Assembly: GCF_001243895.1 (NCBI RefSeq)
Contig: NZ_LN851186.1
Location: forward strand, 1,398,339 to 1,462,338
Source of the DNA: Bacillus testis
Lineage (GTDB): Bacteria > Bacillota > Bacilli > Bacillales > DSM-1321
DNA length: 64,000 nucleotides
Direction: 5' to 3'
The position numbers and the translations under genes were made by a program. The number at the start of each line of letters is the position of its first letter. Position 1 is the first letter of the stretch. The notes beneath the pieces are model-generated. The model saw nothing but the letters and a program-made list of their open reading frames with translations, was not told the DNA's origin and did not search any database. Of this stretch, positions 43,388 through 52,595 are shown piece after piece.

Positions 43388-43579
43388 TTAGGATTTATTA
43401 GAAAGCTGGGATTGGGCTTGTTGCACTAGCCGTTTGGTTATTTCCCCGCCAACAGAGCCGTTCGCCCGTGAAGTAGTATCGGAACCCAAAGAAACGCCGA
43501 ACTCCTGGGCGATTTCGTATTTATATTGGTTAAGCATCTGTTCAACGCCTGGCACTAAAAGTTGATTTCTCGATGACAT
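43388..43579 (-). CDS. Small acid-soluble spore protein, alpha/beta type
   Basis: A 63-residue DNA-binding spore protein that coats and protects chromosomal DNA in the dormant spore. The GPR protease site region E-F-G-V-S-L-G and the C-terminal [13 protein letters not shown] block are canonical. AAAGGAGGAC lies upstream of ATG. A SigmaG-like promoter is at 43627-43656, in line with forespore expression. Confidence 0.96.
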   Translation of the reverse strand: MSSRNQLLVPGVEQMLNQYKYEIAQEFGVSLGSDTTSRANGSVGGEITKRLVQQAQSQLSNKS

Positions 43580-43626
43580 GCTGTTTGTCCTCCTTTGTAG
43601 GTTTTACAGAGTTTCCTCTGTATTTC

Positions 43627-43656
43627 TAGTATGGATGTCCAATGGGTTTATATGAA
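43627..43656 (-). promoter_or_regulatory. SigmaG-like promoter of the SASP gene
   Basis: On the minus strand TTCATA, 17 bases, CATACTA. The -10 agrees fully with the SigmaG consensus and the -35 partly. It lies about 50 bases upstream of the SASP start. Confidence 0.65.
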
Positions 43657-43782
43657 GGCAGTTTAGTGGGAAAAGTCCCTTTAAATGAAAGCGGTGGAAA
43701 AAATATTGCAGCTTAAAAAAGGTTTGTCATTTACGTAAAAACGGAAATAGAGAAATATAGATCAGGAAGAGGAGAATGATTG

Positions 43783-45012
43783 ATGGACTTATCTAGTGGA
43801 AAAACGTATTGGGATCATACATACAAAGGATTTACCTATCCAGTATTGGAGAACGATGTGGAATGCGACGTATTAATTGTAGGCAGCGGATCTTCGGGGG
43901 CTCACTGTGCCTATTTCCTTGCCGATCAAGGCGTATCGGTCACCCTGGTCGATAAACGGACAATTGCGTCTGGAAGTACAGTTGCCAACACGGGGTTGCT
44001 GCAATACAGCAATGACAAAATGCTGAGCGCAATGATCCGAAGTTTTGGGGAAAAGGCGGCGGTAAGGCATTATCAATTGGGATTGGAAGCAATCCAGACG
44101 TTAAATGAGGAAGTAGTTCCATCCCTTGCCGAGAATTCTGATTTTAAAATCAGGAAAAGCCTTTATTTCGCTAGTTCTAAAGAGGATGTCGCTTCACTCC
44201 AAGAAGAGTTCAAAACGCTAAAGAAATATGGTTTCCCTGCTGACTATTTCACAAAGTCGCAGATTGAAAAATATTTTTCATTCAGTAAGGAAGGGGCTAT
44301 TGTAACAGGAAATGATGCTGAAGTTAATCCTTATAAGCATGCCCATTTGTTAATCCACTATGCGGAGCAAAAGGGAGTTAAGATTTATGAGCATACAAAA
44401 ATAAACGGCCGGAAGCATACCAAGGAAGGTGACATTCTTTACACCGATAAAGGGCATTCTATAAAAGCAAAATATATCATCTATGCGACAGGTTATGAAG
44501 CGCAGGAAGAAGTGCGCGATCCGAATGGTTCAATCATTAGTTCGTATGCTTTAGCAACTAATCCGGTGGGAAATATAGATGGCTGGTACGATGATATGAT
44601 GCTTTGGGAGACGGCAAGGCCTTATATATACGCGAGAAGAACAGCGGATGGCCGTATTGTATTCGGCGGTCTCGATGAAGCTACAACCAAAGTGGATAAG
44701 AGAGATACAAAGCTGATCCATAAACGGGATTTACTCATGCAGACGATTTACGATATGTTCCCTGAATTAAAAGGGAAAACGATGGCAGAGTATTATTGGG
44801 GAGCTTTTTTCGGAGAAACACATGACGGATTGCCGACAATCGGCACGTATGAAGACTATCCTAACAGCTACTTTTTGCGCGGATATGGAGGGAATGGCAC
44901 AGTATATAGCGTGATCCTCTCACAGATTATCAGAGATCTGATTCTTAAAGGAAAGAACGATAATTCGTATATCTATTTAAAGGAACGTCCGATGCTTGAA
45001 AGGATTATGTAA
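43783..45012 (+). CDS. FAD-dependent oxidoreductase (DAO family)
   Basis: A 409-residue D-amino-acid-oxidase-fold flavoprotein. The FAD-binding Rossmann motif is V-L-I-V-G-S-G-S-S-G-A-H-C-A (about residues 31-44), V-D-K-R-T-I-A-S-G-S-T-V follows, and the C-terminal D-G-L-P-T-I-G-T and G-Y-G-G-N-G segments complete the cofactor site. It resembles the gamma-glutamylputrescine oxidase/amine-oxidising group; substrate unknown. ATG at 43783 has AAGAGGAG 8 bases upstream. Confidence 0.87.
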   Translation: MDLSSGKTYWDHTYKGFTYPVLENDVECDVLIVGSGSSGAHCAYFLADQGVSVTLVDKRTIASGSTVANTGLLQYSNDKMLSAMIRSFGEKAAVRHYQLGLEAIQTLNEEVVPSLAENSDFKIRKSLYFASSKEDVASLQEEFKTLKKYGFPADYFTKSQIEKYFSFSKEGAIVTGNDAEVNPYKHAHLLIHYAEQKGVKIYEHTKINGRKHTKEGDILYTDKGHSIKAKYIIYATGYEAQEEVRDPNGSIISSYALATNPVGNIDGWYDDMMLWETARPYIYARRTADGRIVFGGLDEATTKVDKRDTKLIHKRDLLMQTIYDMFPELKGKTMAEYYWGAFFGETHDGLPTIGTYEDYPNSYFLRGYGGNGTVYSVILSQIIRDLILKGKNDNSYIYLKERPMLERIM

Positions 45013-45063
45013 AAGGTTGGGCAGCAAAGAAAGGGAGAGGTTTGTATGCCTCTTTTCCTATTG

Positions 45064-45130
45064 CCCCGTTCTAACTTGTACTAAGGCTACCACCGAAGAC
45101 GAGGTGGTAAATAGAAGAATATCGGTTGAA
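45064..45130 (+). repeat. Dispersed repeat, copy 8 (divergent, compact)
   Basis: CCCCGTTCTAACTTGTACTAAGG, hairpin CTACCACCGAAGACGAGGTGGTA, then GAAGAATATCGGTTGAA. The stem has changed sequence on both sides and still pairs. It lies between the FAD oxidoreductase and the K+ transporter. Confidence 0.65.
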
Positions 45131-45206
45131 AAATGGACAAACCCTCGCTATTCCATCTACAATAGAAGAAGTTTGTTAAGTCATTGGTAAGATAGAGGGT
45201 ATACAT

Positions 45207-46562
45207 ATGAAAATTACTGAAAAAAAATACACAAATCAGTTAACGCCAGCACAGCTTATTGTCATCTTTTATCTGATTGCTGTAACGGTATCCACATTAT
45301 TACTGATGCTTCCGATTGCGAAGAAACCGGATGTGGATTTGCCTTTTATCGATGCCCTGTTTGTTGCTGCAAGCGCAGTAAGCGTCACGGGTTTGACACC
45401 GGTTGATATTCCTTCGACTTTCAGTATTCCGGGGATTTTTATCCTGATGTTCGTCCTGCAGTTCGGAGGGATTGGCATCATGACTTTAGGAACGTTCATG
45501 TGGCTGCTATTCCGAAAAAAGATTGGCTTTAAAGAGCGTAGATTAATTATGATGGATCAGAACCAATATTCGCTATCTGGACTGGTGGCTCTCCTGCGGC
45601 AGGTGCTTTTCATCATTATGACGATAGAAGCGGCCGGAGCGCTTATCCTCGGCGTTTACTTCCTAAAATATTACGACAATATCCCGGAAGCCTTTCTGCA
45701 CGGGCTTTTCATGTCTGTAAGTGCAACCACTAACGGAGGCTTTAATATTACAGGAAACTCATTGGTTCCATATGCCCAAGACTATTTTGTTCAATTTATC
45801 AATATCGTGCTTATTATTTTGGGCGCGATCGGCTTTCCTGTCTTGATTGAAGTCAAAAATTTCTTATCCAGGAAATCGGCAGATCGAAAATTCAGGTTCT
45901 CATTATTTACTAAATTAACATCCATAACGTTTTTAATCTTAATTGTCTTTGGGACAATCATTCTCCTACTGTTAGAGTCCCAAAATTTCTTACACGGAAA
46001 GAGTTGGCATGAAAGCTTTTTTTATGCATTGTTCCAGTCGGTTTCTACCCGGAGCGGCGGGCTGCAGACGATGGATGTGGCACAGCTTCAGGAGCCTACG
46101 CTTTTGATTCTGAGCGGGCTGATGTTTATAGGGGCTTCTCCGAGTTCCGTAGGCGGCGGAATCCGGACGACTACCTTTGCGATTAATATGTTGTTTCTTT
46201 ACAATTTCGCTAAGGGGAATCGTCAAATAACGGCATTCAAGCGCGAGATATCTCCTGTGGATGTCCGAAAGTCGATGGTCGTTACGTTAATGGCCTTTAT
46301 GATGTGCTCCACTTCAATCATACTATTGACGATCACTGAACCATTTAACCTCACTGAAATTATTTTCGAGGTATGTTCGGCTTTCGGAACGACAGGAATG
46401 AGCATGGGAATCACCGCACATCTGTCTATATTCGGAAAAGTTATCTTGATTCTCTTGATGTTTATCGGGAGAATCGGTATTATTAGCTTTCTCTTTACGA
46501 TGGGCGGTAAGGAGAAGAGATTGGGCTACCGCTATCCTGAAGAAAGGGTTATTATTGGATAA
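45207..46562 (+). CDS. Potassium uptake protein, TrkH/KtrB family
   Basis: A 451-residue K+ channel-like transporter with four repeated M1-P-M2 units. Filter-like turns are seen at A-V-S-V-T-G-L-T, S-A-T-T-N-G-G-F, S-V-S-T-R-S-G-G and S-A-F-G-T-T-G-M-S, each with the key Gly. Size and motifs fit KtrB/KtrD, the membrane part of Ktr systems. No ktrA/ktrC (RCK subunit) gene is adjacent, as is the case for ktrD in B. subtilis. AGAGGG precedes ATG. Confidence 0.92.
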   Translation: MKITEKKYTNQLTPAQLIVIFYLIAVTVSTLLLMLPIAKKPDVDLPFIDALFVAASAVSVTGLTPVDIPSTFSIPGIFILMFVLQFGGIGIMTLGTFMWLLFRKKIGFKERRLIMMDQNQYSLSGLVALLRQVLFIIMTIEAAGALILGVYFLKYYDNIPEAFLHGLFMSVSATTNGGFNITGNSLVPYAQDYFVQFINIVLIILGAIGFPVLIEVKNFLSRKSADRKFRFSLFTKLTSITFLILIVFGTIILLLLESQNFLHGKSWHESFFYALFQSVSTRSGGLQTMDVAQLQEPTLLILSGLMFIGASPSSVGGGIRTTTFAINMLFLYNFAKGNRQITAFKREISPVDVRKSMVVTLMAFMMCSTSIILLTITEPFNLTEIIFEVCSAFGTTGMSMGITAHLSIFGKVILILLMFIGRIGIISFLFTMGGKEKRLGYRYPEERVIIG

Positions 46563-46620
46563 GGAAATGTGGCAGGTAAATTAATGTCTGCCTAATTTAA
46601 TGAGATGTTTTAAAGGAATA

Positions 46621-46657
46621 ACAAAAAGCCTGCAGCGAAATGCTGCAGGCTTTTTGT
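46621..46657. terminator. Bidirectional terminator between ktr and qox genes
   Basis: Perfect inverted repeat ACAAAAAGCCTGCAGC/GCTGCAGGCTTTTTGT; serves both converging transcripts. Confidence 0.9.
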
Positions 46658-46694
46658 GTTATATAATTCTTTCTCTTCTGGAAGGATAAGGTGA

Positions 46695-46976
46695 TTACCA
46701 GCCCCAAACCAGAGTGAACAATGATCCAGCAATCGTTGCAACTGCTACGAAAATACCGAATGCCAGGTTGAGAAAGATGGAAGACTTATCTTCGGATTCA
46801 CCAATGTGCATAAATAGGAATACTTGGACACCGGCTTGAAGTATAGCTGTCGTGAATAAGATGGACATACTTGCACCGAATGAAAGATCAAACCAATAAA
46901 CGCACATGGCAACTAATGTAAGCACAATCGATGCTAAGAAGCCCATAATATGTGCTACAGGGAATAGCTTTGACAT
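46695..46976 (-). CDS. qoxD: Cytochrome aa3 quinol oxidase subunit IV (QoxD)
   Basis: A 93-residue protein with three membrane segments and H-I-M-G-F-L-A-S-I-V-L-T, F-L-F-M-H-I-G-E typical of the subunit IV/CyoD-like family. Starts 1 bp after the qoxC stop, so it is the last gene of qoxABCD. Confidence 0.93.
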   Translation of the reverse strand: MSKLFPVAHIMGFLASIVLTLVAMCVYWFDLSFGASMSILFTTAILQAGVQVFLFMHIGESEDKSSIFLNLAFGIFVAVATIAGSLFTLVWGW

Positions 46977-46977
46977 G

Positions 46978-47574
46978 TTACATCAGTCCTTTCAAGTAAA
47001 TAAAGCTTAAGATGAAGATCCAGACAACGTCCAAGAAGTGCCAATATAAAGAGAAGATAAACGCTTTATTGGCAGTATCCGGGTTGAAACCGCGTTTAGC
47101 GATTTGGATGAAAATCATCAATCCCCAGAAGAAACCAAATGTTACGTGGGCACCGTGCGTGCCAAGTGTTACGTATAAGCTTGATAGGAAGGCACTGGTA
47201 GAAATTTTGGCGCCTTCATCCACGTAATTGAAGAACTCAGTGATTTCAATTCCTAAGAATCCTAATCCAAGGACCAGCGTAATGGCAAGGAAAGCAAGCA
47301 TTGCTTTCTTATTGCCAATGCGCATGGCATTGACTGCTAATCCAATGGTAAAACTACTTGTTAATAGGATGAACGTTTCCCAAATGACACCTGAAATTTC
47401 AAAGATGTCTTTTCCGGTAGGACCTGAACCAGTCCCTGTATGCAAGATTGCATAAACGGTAAACAAGGTGGCGAACAATACAACTTCTGCCGCCAAGAAG
47501 ACCCAGAAACCAGTGATACGCAATCGGTTTTGTTCTGTACTATATTCAAGTGGTAAGGAGGTATTTAGCTTCAT
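46978..47574 (-). CDS. qoxC: Cytochrome aa3 quinol oxidase subunit III (QoxC)
   Basis: A 198-residue membrane protein with five segments and the subunit-III blocks [15 protein letters not shown] and H-V-T-F-G-F-F-W. Overlaps qoxB by four bases (ATGA). Confidence 0.94.
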   Translation of the reverse strand: MKLNTSLPLEYSTEQNRLRITGFWVFLAAEVVLFATLFTVYAILHTGTGSGPTGKDIFEISGVIWETFILLTSSFTIGLAVNAMRIGNKKAMLAFLAITLVLGLGFLGIEITEFFNYVDEGAKISTSAFLSSLYVTLGTHGAHVTFGFFWGLMIFIQIAKRGFNPDTANKAFIFSLYWHFLDVVWIFILSFIYLKGLM

Positions 47575-49526
47575 ACTGTCTCACCTCTCAATTTTCTTTC
47601 TGTTTCTTCCAATTCCTTAGCAGAAATATGGAAGCCAGGGTCGATTTGGAACGAACGTGCAATCAGTAAGGCTGCTATTGCTAGGCCGGAGATGATTGCA
47701 GGAATCCACATGCTGAATACCATGAAGAATCCAAGAGCAAAGAAAGCAATAAACAATATGAATGGCTTAAAGCTGCCGTTAGGCATATGAATTTCCTGGT
47801 AGCCATTCGGGAAGATATTTACATAACCCTTTTTATGATCCCAATATGCATCTGCGTGGTCCACTTCTTCAGGAAGAACAGGAGTAACCGCAAAGTTGTA
47901 TGCAGGGATTGGACTTGGAGTAGACCATTCCAATGTTCTTCCATCCCATGGATCGCCAGTAACGTCTCTTGGTTCATAACGGATACTGTAGTAAATGTTA
48001 TAGACTAACAATGCGAAACCGATCATTAGGCCGAGTGCACCGATTGAAGCCGTCAAGTTTAATGGGCCAAAGCCGGATGCCTCAGAATACGTATATTGGC
48101 GTCGAGCCATACCATCTAATCCTAAGAAGAATAGAGGCAAGAATGTAACGTTGAATGAAATGGCGATGATCCAGAAAGAGATTTTACCCCATTTTTCATT
48201 CAATCTGAAACCGAAGATTTTAGGGAACCAGAAATACATGCCGGCAATTACCCCGAATACAGTACCAGGAATCAATACATAGTGGAAATGCGCCACTAGG
48301 AACATCGTATTGTGGTATTGGTAATCGGCACTTGCCATGGCAAGCATAACACCGGTAATCCCACCGAAAGTAAAGATCGGAATGAACCCTAATGCCCAAA
48401 GCATCGGAGTCGGGAAGACAATTTTCCCTTTGTGCATCGTGAATAGCCAGTTGAATATTTTAACGCCAGTCGGAACGGCAATCATCATAGTAGTGATTGA
48501 GAAGAAGCCGTTGACCATTGCGCCTTGTCCCATTGTATAGAAGTGGTGAACCCATACAACGAAAGATAGCAAGGAGATGGCAAGCATAGACACAACCATC
48601 GATTTGTAGCCGTACAGATTCTTTCGTGAAAATGTTGAGATAATCTCACTGAAAATACCGAATGCCGGTAGAACAACAATATATACCTCAGGGTGGCCCC
48701 ATACCCAGAACAAGTTGGCCCATAACATATCGTTACCGCCGTTGGTCATTGAGAAGAACTGTGTACCGAATAGACGGTCGAACATCATAAGAGCTAGTGC
48801 AACAGTCAGGACAGGGAATGCAAATGCGATGATGCCGCAAGTGATCAATGCAGACCAAGTGAACATCGGCATTTTCATCAATTTCATGCCTGGTGCTCTC
48901 ATTTTAAGGATGGTAACAATGAAGTTAATACCTGTCATCAGTGTACCAATACCCGATATTTGGATGGCCAGACTGTAATAGTTATTACCTACTGTCGGGC
49001 TGAATTCATTACTTGCCAATGGGAAGTAAGCAGACCAGCCTGCGTCTGGTGAACCTCCGATAACAAATGAAATATTGAATAGCATTGCTCCTGCAAAGAA
49101 TAGCCAGAAACTAATGGCATTCAAGTAAGGGAAAGCCACATCGCGCGCTCCAATTTGAAGTGGAACGACAACGTTCATAAGTCCTAAAATAAATGGCATT
49201 GCCATGAAAAGAATCATGATGACACCATGTGTTGTAAAGATTTCATTATAATGTTGCGCGTTCAATAATTTCATATCTGGCGCTGCAAGCTGTGTTCTCA
49301 TCAGCAACGCATCTACGCCGCCGCGGAAAAGCATAAGTAGCGCACAGATGATGTACATGACACCGATCCGTTTGTGGTCAACAGTAGTCAACCACTCATC
49401 TTTTAAGTAGCGCCACTTCTTGAAATATGTTAAGCCCACTAAGATGGCAAGTGTAGCAACGATAATGCTGACATATGCACCATAGATCAACGGACTCATT
49501 TCTACTTTAAATTGATCCCAATTCAC
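47571..49526 (-). CDS. qoxB: Cytochrome aa3 quinol oxidase subunit I (QoxB)
   Basis: Catalytic heme-copper subunit, 651 residues, about 14 membrane segments. Heme and CuB ligands are visible: T-T-H-G-V-I-M (heme a His), W-x-H-P-E-V-Y (CuB His linked to Tyr), V-H-H-F (two CuB His) and V-A-H-F-H-Y-V (heme a3 and a His). It reduces O2 to water with menaquinol as donor and pumps protons. Follows qoxA by 47 bp. Confidence 0.97.
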   Translation of the reverse strand: MNWDQFKVEMSPLIYGAYVSIIVATLAILVGLTYFKKWRYLKDEWLTTVDHKRIGVMYIICALLMLFRGGVDALLMRTQLAAPDMKLLNAQHYNEIFTTHGVIMILFMAMPFILGLMNVVVPLQIGARDVAFPYLNAISFWLFFAGAMLFNISFVIGGSPDAGWSAYFPLASNEFSPTVGNNYYSLAIQISGIGTLMTGINFIVTILKMRAPGMKLMKMPMFTWSALITCGIIAFAFPVLTVALALMMFDRLFGTQFFSMTNGGNDMLWANLFWVWGHPEVYIVVLPAFGIFSEIISTFSRKNLYGYKSMVVSMLAISLLSFVVWVHHFYTMGQGAMVNGFFSITTMMIAVPTGVKIFNWLFTMHKGKIVFPTPMLWALGFIPIFTFGGITGVMLAMASADYQYHNTMFLVAHFHYVLIPGTVFGVIAGMYFWFPKIFGFRLNEKWGKISFWIIAISFNVTFLPLFFLGLDGMARRQYTYSEASGFGPLNLTASIGALGLMIGFALLVYNIYYSIRYEPRDVTGDPWDGRTLEWSTPSPIPAYNFAVTPVLPEEVDHADAYWDHKKGYVNIFPNGYQEIHMPNGSFKPFILFIAFFALGFFMVFSMWIPAIISGLAIAALLIARSFQIDPGFHISAKELEETERKLRGETV

Positions 49527-49573
49527 AGTTTGTAACTCCTTTCTTATTTGCTGTATTTAGTTCTGCTAACACA

Positions 49574-50563
49574 TCAATGATTACTATGTTCGCTGTGATC
49601 ATTATGTTCGCTCTTGTCATTGCCTTCTGTGTTTTTCTTGTCGAACTGGTTATCATCAGAACCGCTGCCGTCTGTTGGAGTTGTTTTTTTCATATCCATA
49701 TCATCCATGTTCTTCATGTTCTGCATATCCTCATGTTCTTCTGGAGGAGGGCTGAACTTCAAGTGAGTGGAAGAATATGATTTTCTGCCAACATATGGTG
49801 TGTCTAATAATTTATTAAACTCTTTTTCTGTCAATTTCTTTTCATTTGCCTTAACATCTTTAACCCATTGGTCAAAATCAGCAGGAGTCATTGATAAAGC
49901 TTCGAATTCCATTTTGGCGGTACCCTGTCCGCTGAAGTTAGAGTTGCGTCCCATCATGGATTTAGGATTATCTGCAACAAAATGCAATTTTGTAATCATA
50001 TCGCTCATACCGTATTTTTGTCCGCCTAGTTGAGGGATCCAAAGGCTTGTAATCGGTCCATAAGAATAAATGCGGAATTCCACCGGACGTTTTGTTGGCA
50101 TGTTTACATAATTGACTGTTTCAATTCCTTCTTCCGGATAGCTGAAATGCCATTTCCAGTTGGAAGAAGCTGCATAAATCACTAAAGGTTTTTGGTCCTC
50201 ATACCCTTTAGGCGTTTTTTCAACCTCATTTGTTGTTTTTACTGTGACTACAGCTAAGATTGTTACGATAATGATTGGAATGATGGTCCAAGTAAATTCT
50301 AAATACTTATTACCTTTATCATGAGGCGGCTCATAATCTTTAGGCGCTTTTGATGCTCTGTATTTGGTTAGCATGAATATGTATAGCACTACCACGACAA
50401 CCAAAATAAAAATCATGAAGAATACAGAAAAGTTAATTGTATTTGCCTGAGTTTGAGCAACCGGACCATTTGGTCTGAATACAAGCGGTCTTTGATAATC
50501 ACAACCAGCCAAAGCCAGCATCGTTAAAAAAGATCCAATTAATACTGCCCACTTCTTTTTCAT
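49574..50563 (-). CDS. qoxA: Cytochrome aa3 quinol oxidase subunit II (QoxA) with Met/His-rich tail
   Basis: A 329-residue lipoprotein (lipobox L-A-G-C, Cys about 21) with two membrane segments and an external cupredoxin-like domain. The CuA cysteines of cytochrome c oxidases are absent, which marks a quinol oxidase. After the domain comes a tail of about 50 residues with many Met, Asp and His (E-D-M-Q-N-M-K-N-M-D-D-M-D-M and, at the very end, S-E-H-N-D-H-S-E-H-S-N-H), longer than I expect from B. subtilis QoxA. It might bind copper. First gene of the operon; AAAGGGGA precedes ATG. Confidence 0.94.
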   Translation of the reverse strand: MKKKWAVLIGSFLTMLALAGCDYQRPLVFRPNGPVAQTQANTINFSVFFMIFILVVVVVLYIFMLTKYRASKAPKDYEPPHDKGNKYLEFTWTIIPIIIVTILAVVTVKTTNEVEKTPKGYEDQKPLVIYAASSNWKWHFSYPEEGIETVNYVNMPTKRPVEFRIYSYGPITSLWIPQLGGQKYGMSDMITKLHFVADNPKSMMGRNSNFSGQGTAKMEFEALSMTPADFDQWVKDVKANEKKLTEKEFNKLLDTPYVGRKSYSSTHLKFSPPPEEHEDMQNMKNMDDMDMKKTTPTDGSGSDDNQFDKKNTEGNDKSEHNDHSEHSNH

Positions 50564-50971
50564 AATGTTCCCCTTTCTTAAGTGATGAGTGTGCTGCTGC
50601 TTCCCTTTGTGTGATTAAAGAGAAAGGCGTAACAAATCGGAAAATCATTAAGATTTTGAAATCTGTGATTCTCCAGATGTTGTAACTATTGAGGTATAGT
50701 GTTTATGCATTCACATACCTTTAAATATACTATATTAATTCATACCCGAAATTTCAAACGATAAAGATTTATGATAATTATGTGAAGGTAAAAAATGGTT
50801 TGAAATGAGCGAAAATTCAACATAAAAGGTAAAATAATCTTATTTTTGATTAAATTTACATTATACTGGTATATTACATTTTCTCTCGAATTATTGATAT
50901 ATTAATAATGTGGCAATGGTGAATACTATATGAAATTTGTAGAATTGTGAGCAAATGGTAATTGTGAACAA

Positions 50972-50984
50972 AAAATGTCATTTT
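50972..50984. promoter_or_regulatory. ComK-type AT box 1
   Basis: AAAA-TGTCA-TTTT, a perfect match to the AAAA-N5-TTTT half-site of B. subtilis ComK boxes. With flanks it reads AAAATGTCATTTTGTA, almost the same as box 2. Confidence 0.4.
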
Positions 50985-51062
50985 GTAAAACGGCAAAATA
51001 TGCCTGGAATTCTACTGGGAAATATCCTTTTTCAAGGTGGAAACGGGCGTTTTTTATAGCTG

Positions 51063-51075
51063 AAAATGCAATTTT
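51063..51075. promoter_or_regulatory. ComK-type AT box 2
   Basis: AAAA-TGCAA-TTTT; with flanks AAAATGCAATTTTGTA. It lies 91 bp from box 1 and about 740 bp upstream of the comK-like start. The spacing does not fit the classical paired K-box. Confidence 0.4.
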
Positions 51076-51628
51076 GTATTTTTTGTGAAAGAGGAAATTG
51101 GGATGTTAATTTGGACTCTCGTATCTTCTGCTAATTCAATTGTACGTTAGTATCGTTACATACAAGAAAGAATTAGAGAGAATCTAATTCGCTTAAAAAG
51201 GCGTGAATACAGGAATTTCTGCAGAGAAATGCACTTAGCTAGTCTGAAAGGGGAGGACAGGCCGAATGGCAGGAGAGTAAACGGAAGTATTTAATTATAA
51301 AGAATTTTAGCGATAATTCAACGGCTGAATTATTGGAAGAATGAATGGGATGAAACATTAACTGAAAAATGCAAAAATAAGGAAAATATTGGTTTACACA
51401 GAACCTTTTTCAATCGATAATAGTCCTAAAGGTTCATTTTTCAATTTTCCTCATAAATGAACAGCTTACAACAAAAAAAGACATCAATCACAAAAATTCC
51501 AATCATCTTTTGCTTTTGCTATTGAAATGAAAGAGCAAATCTAGCGAAAACGTACACAATAGGTAGAGGAGTTATTTTTAGAGGGAATAGGAACCAAGAG
51601 TTAATGCGAAATAGAAGGTATCTCATTT

Positions 51629-51755
51629 AAAAGGAGGCGTGGCATATGTGAAGCATGAGCATATGCAAAACGCCCATAAGCAAAGAAGTCGTGGGGACAG
51701 CTGCTTATGGGCAATCAGAGGATATACCTGCTGACAATAGCAAGTATACCTTTTT
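51629..51755 (+). promoter_or_regulatory. Three-hairpin leader upstream of the comK-like gene
   Basis: A strong Shine-Dalgarno AAAAGGAGG (51629-51637) is followed by three hairpins: GCATATG/CATATGC (51642-51666), GCCCATAAGCA/TGCTTATGGGC (51672-51712, perfect 11 bp) and GGATATACCTGCT/AGCAAGTATACC (51720-51750) followed by TTTTT. The last looks like an attenuator or terminator 50 bases before the gene. Confidence 0.6.
51648..51734 (+). CDS. Possible 28-residue leader peptide
   Basis: GTG at 51648 lies 10 bases after AAAAGGAGG and opens a frame of 28 codons ending in TGA: M-K-H-E-H-M-Q-N-A-H-K-Q-R-S-R-G-D-S-C and then L-W-A-I-R-G-Y-T-C. The frame covers hairpin 2 and the start of hairpin 3. An alternative ATG frame 51655-51774 (39 codons) overlaps it. 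I know no such peptide; translation is not proven. Confidence 0.35.
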   Translation: MKHEHMQNAHKQRSRGDSCLWAIRGYTC

Positions 51756-51799
51756 CCTGAAGAAATGGAAATGATTAATTAAAGAAAAAGGTGAGAGAA

Positions 51800-52381
51800 T
51801 TGGAAAAGAAGAGGTATGCATTCTACACAATTAATGGAAAAACCATTTGTATGATTAAAAGGTTTGGGCCCAATGGGGAAGTTTATTCAACTGTCATTGA
51901 ATTCGGCAGGACCATTTATGTTGATCAGCCGCCCCTTGAGATTATCAAAAAATCAATGCTTAAGTTTGGGCAGGAGTTCAATGGAGCGATGAAAGCAGCA
52001 AGGATGTTATTAGAGATCAAACAAACACCGCCTTTACAAATAAGCGGTTATCATAAATTGTATTGGATTGCTACAGAGAAATACACGAATGACGGCTGTG
52101 TCTTTATTGCCATGCACCAAATCGCAAATGTTGAAAGATGTGCGGGACGAAGGAAGACGATTGTCCAATTTAAAAATGGGCACGAACTAGAAGTAGGAAT
52201 CTCTTTATTACATCTTAAAAGAAAAATAGAAAGTGCCAAAGAGCTGCAAAGCCAAGTAGAAGGATGTTTAAATGAAGAAAAGCATCCAATCAAGTATAGC
52301 GGAGTCAGTATTGTCCGTGAAGAAGCCCGAAGTATCTATTGTATTATTGAAAAACCAAAGTTCCAGGATATAGAAAAATAA
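51800..52381 (+). CDS. comK: ComK-family competence transcription factor
   Basis: A 193-residue protein that I place in the ComK family from its pattern: Y-T-I-N-G-K-T-I at the start, Y-V-D-Q-P-P-L-E-I-I-K-K-S, G-A-M-K-A-A-R, T-P-P-L-Q-I-S, then N-D-G-C-V-F-I-A-M-H-Q-I and V-Q-F-K-N-G-H-E-L-E-V-G-I-S. These line up with B. subtilis ComK (e.g. KPPIMVD, CGW, TFSNGKTMELPIS). ComK activates DNA-uptake genes by binding AT boxes and acts on its own promoter. Full competence ability cannot be judged from this window. TTG at 51800 follows AAAGGTGAG; GTG at 51791 is inside that site. Confidence 0.78.
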   Translation: MEKKRYAFYTINGKTICMIKRFGPNGEVYSTVIEFGRTIYVDQPPLEIIKKSMLKFGQEFNGAMKAARMLLEIKQTPPLQISGYHKLYWIATEKYTNDGCVFIAMHQIANVERCAGRRKTIVQFKNGHELEVGISLLHLKRKIESAKELQSQVEGCLNEEKHPIKYSGVSIVREEARSIYCIIEKPKFQDIEK

Positions 52382-52383
52382 AA

Positions 52384-52421
52384 AAGATGCCGGCCCAAGA
52401 TGAATGGCCGGCACCTTTTTT
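52384..52421 (+). terminator. Terminator after the comK-like gene
   Basis: GCCGGCC pairs with GGCCGGC, followed by six T. Confidence 0.85.
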
Positions 52422-52595
52422 GACTGTCAGCCAGGCATTATTTTACTAGAAAAGAAAACATTGACGAACAACATCCATATCCATATAATCGAATTATCTA
52501 AATTTTTTAAAAATAATACTTTATACGGGAAATAAACAATCAAATGACAATTTTATTTTTCTTGGACGGGTTAAACAACTTGGGGGATGTTTGTT

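Larger units (their letters stand above)
50564..51628. other. Long AT-rich intergenic region between qoxA and the comK-like gene
   Basis: About 1.06 kb, divergently bordered, so it should hold promoters for both sides. I see two near-identical AT boxes (listed separately), a perfect 8-bp palindrome GAATTAGA/TCTAATTC near 51169-51190, and several A/T tracts. There is no ORF with a ribosome site beyond a few codons, and no tRNA or known riboswitch. Confidence 0.6.

Noticed and set aside
51655..51774. 39-codon ORF overlapping the leader peptide frame
   Set aside because: Its ATG is 17 bases from the ribosome site, farther than for the GTG frame, and it shows no recognisable pattern; mentioned only as an alternative.
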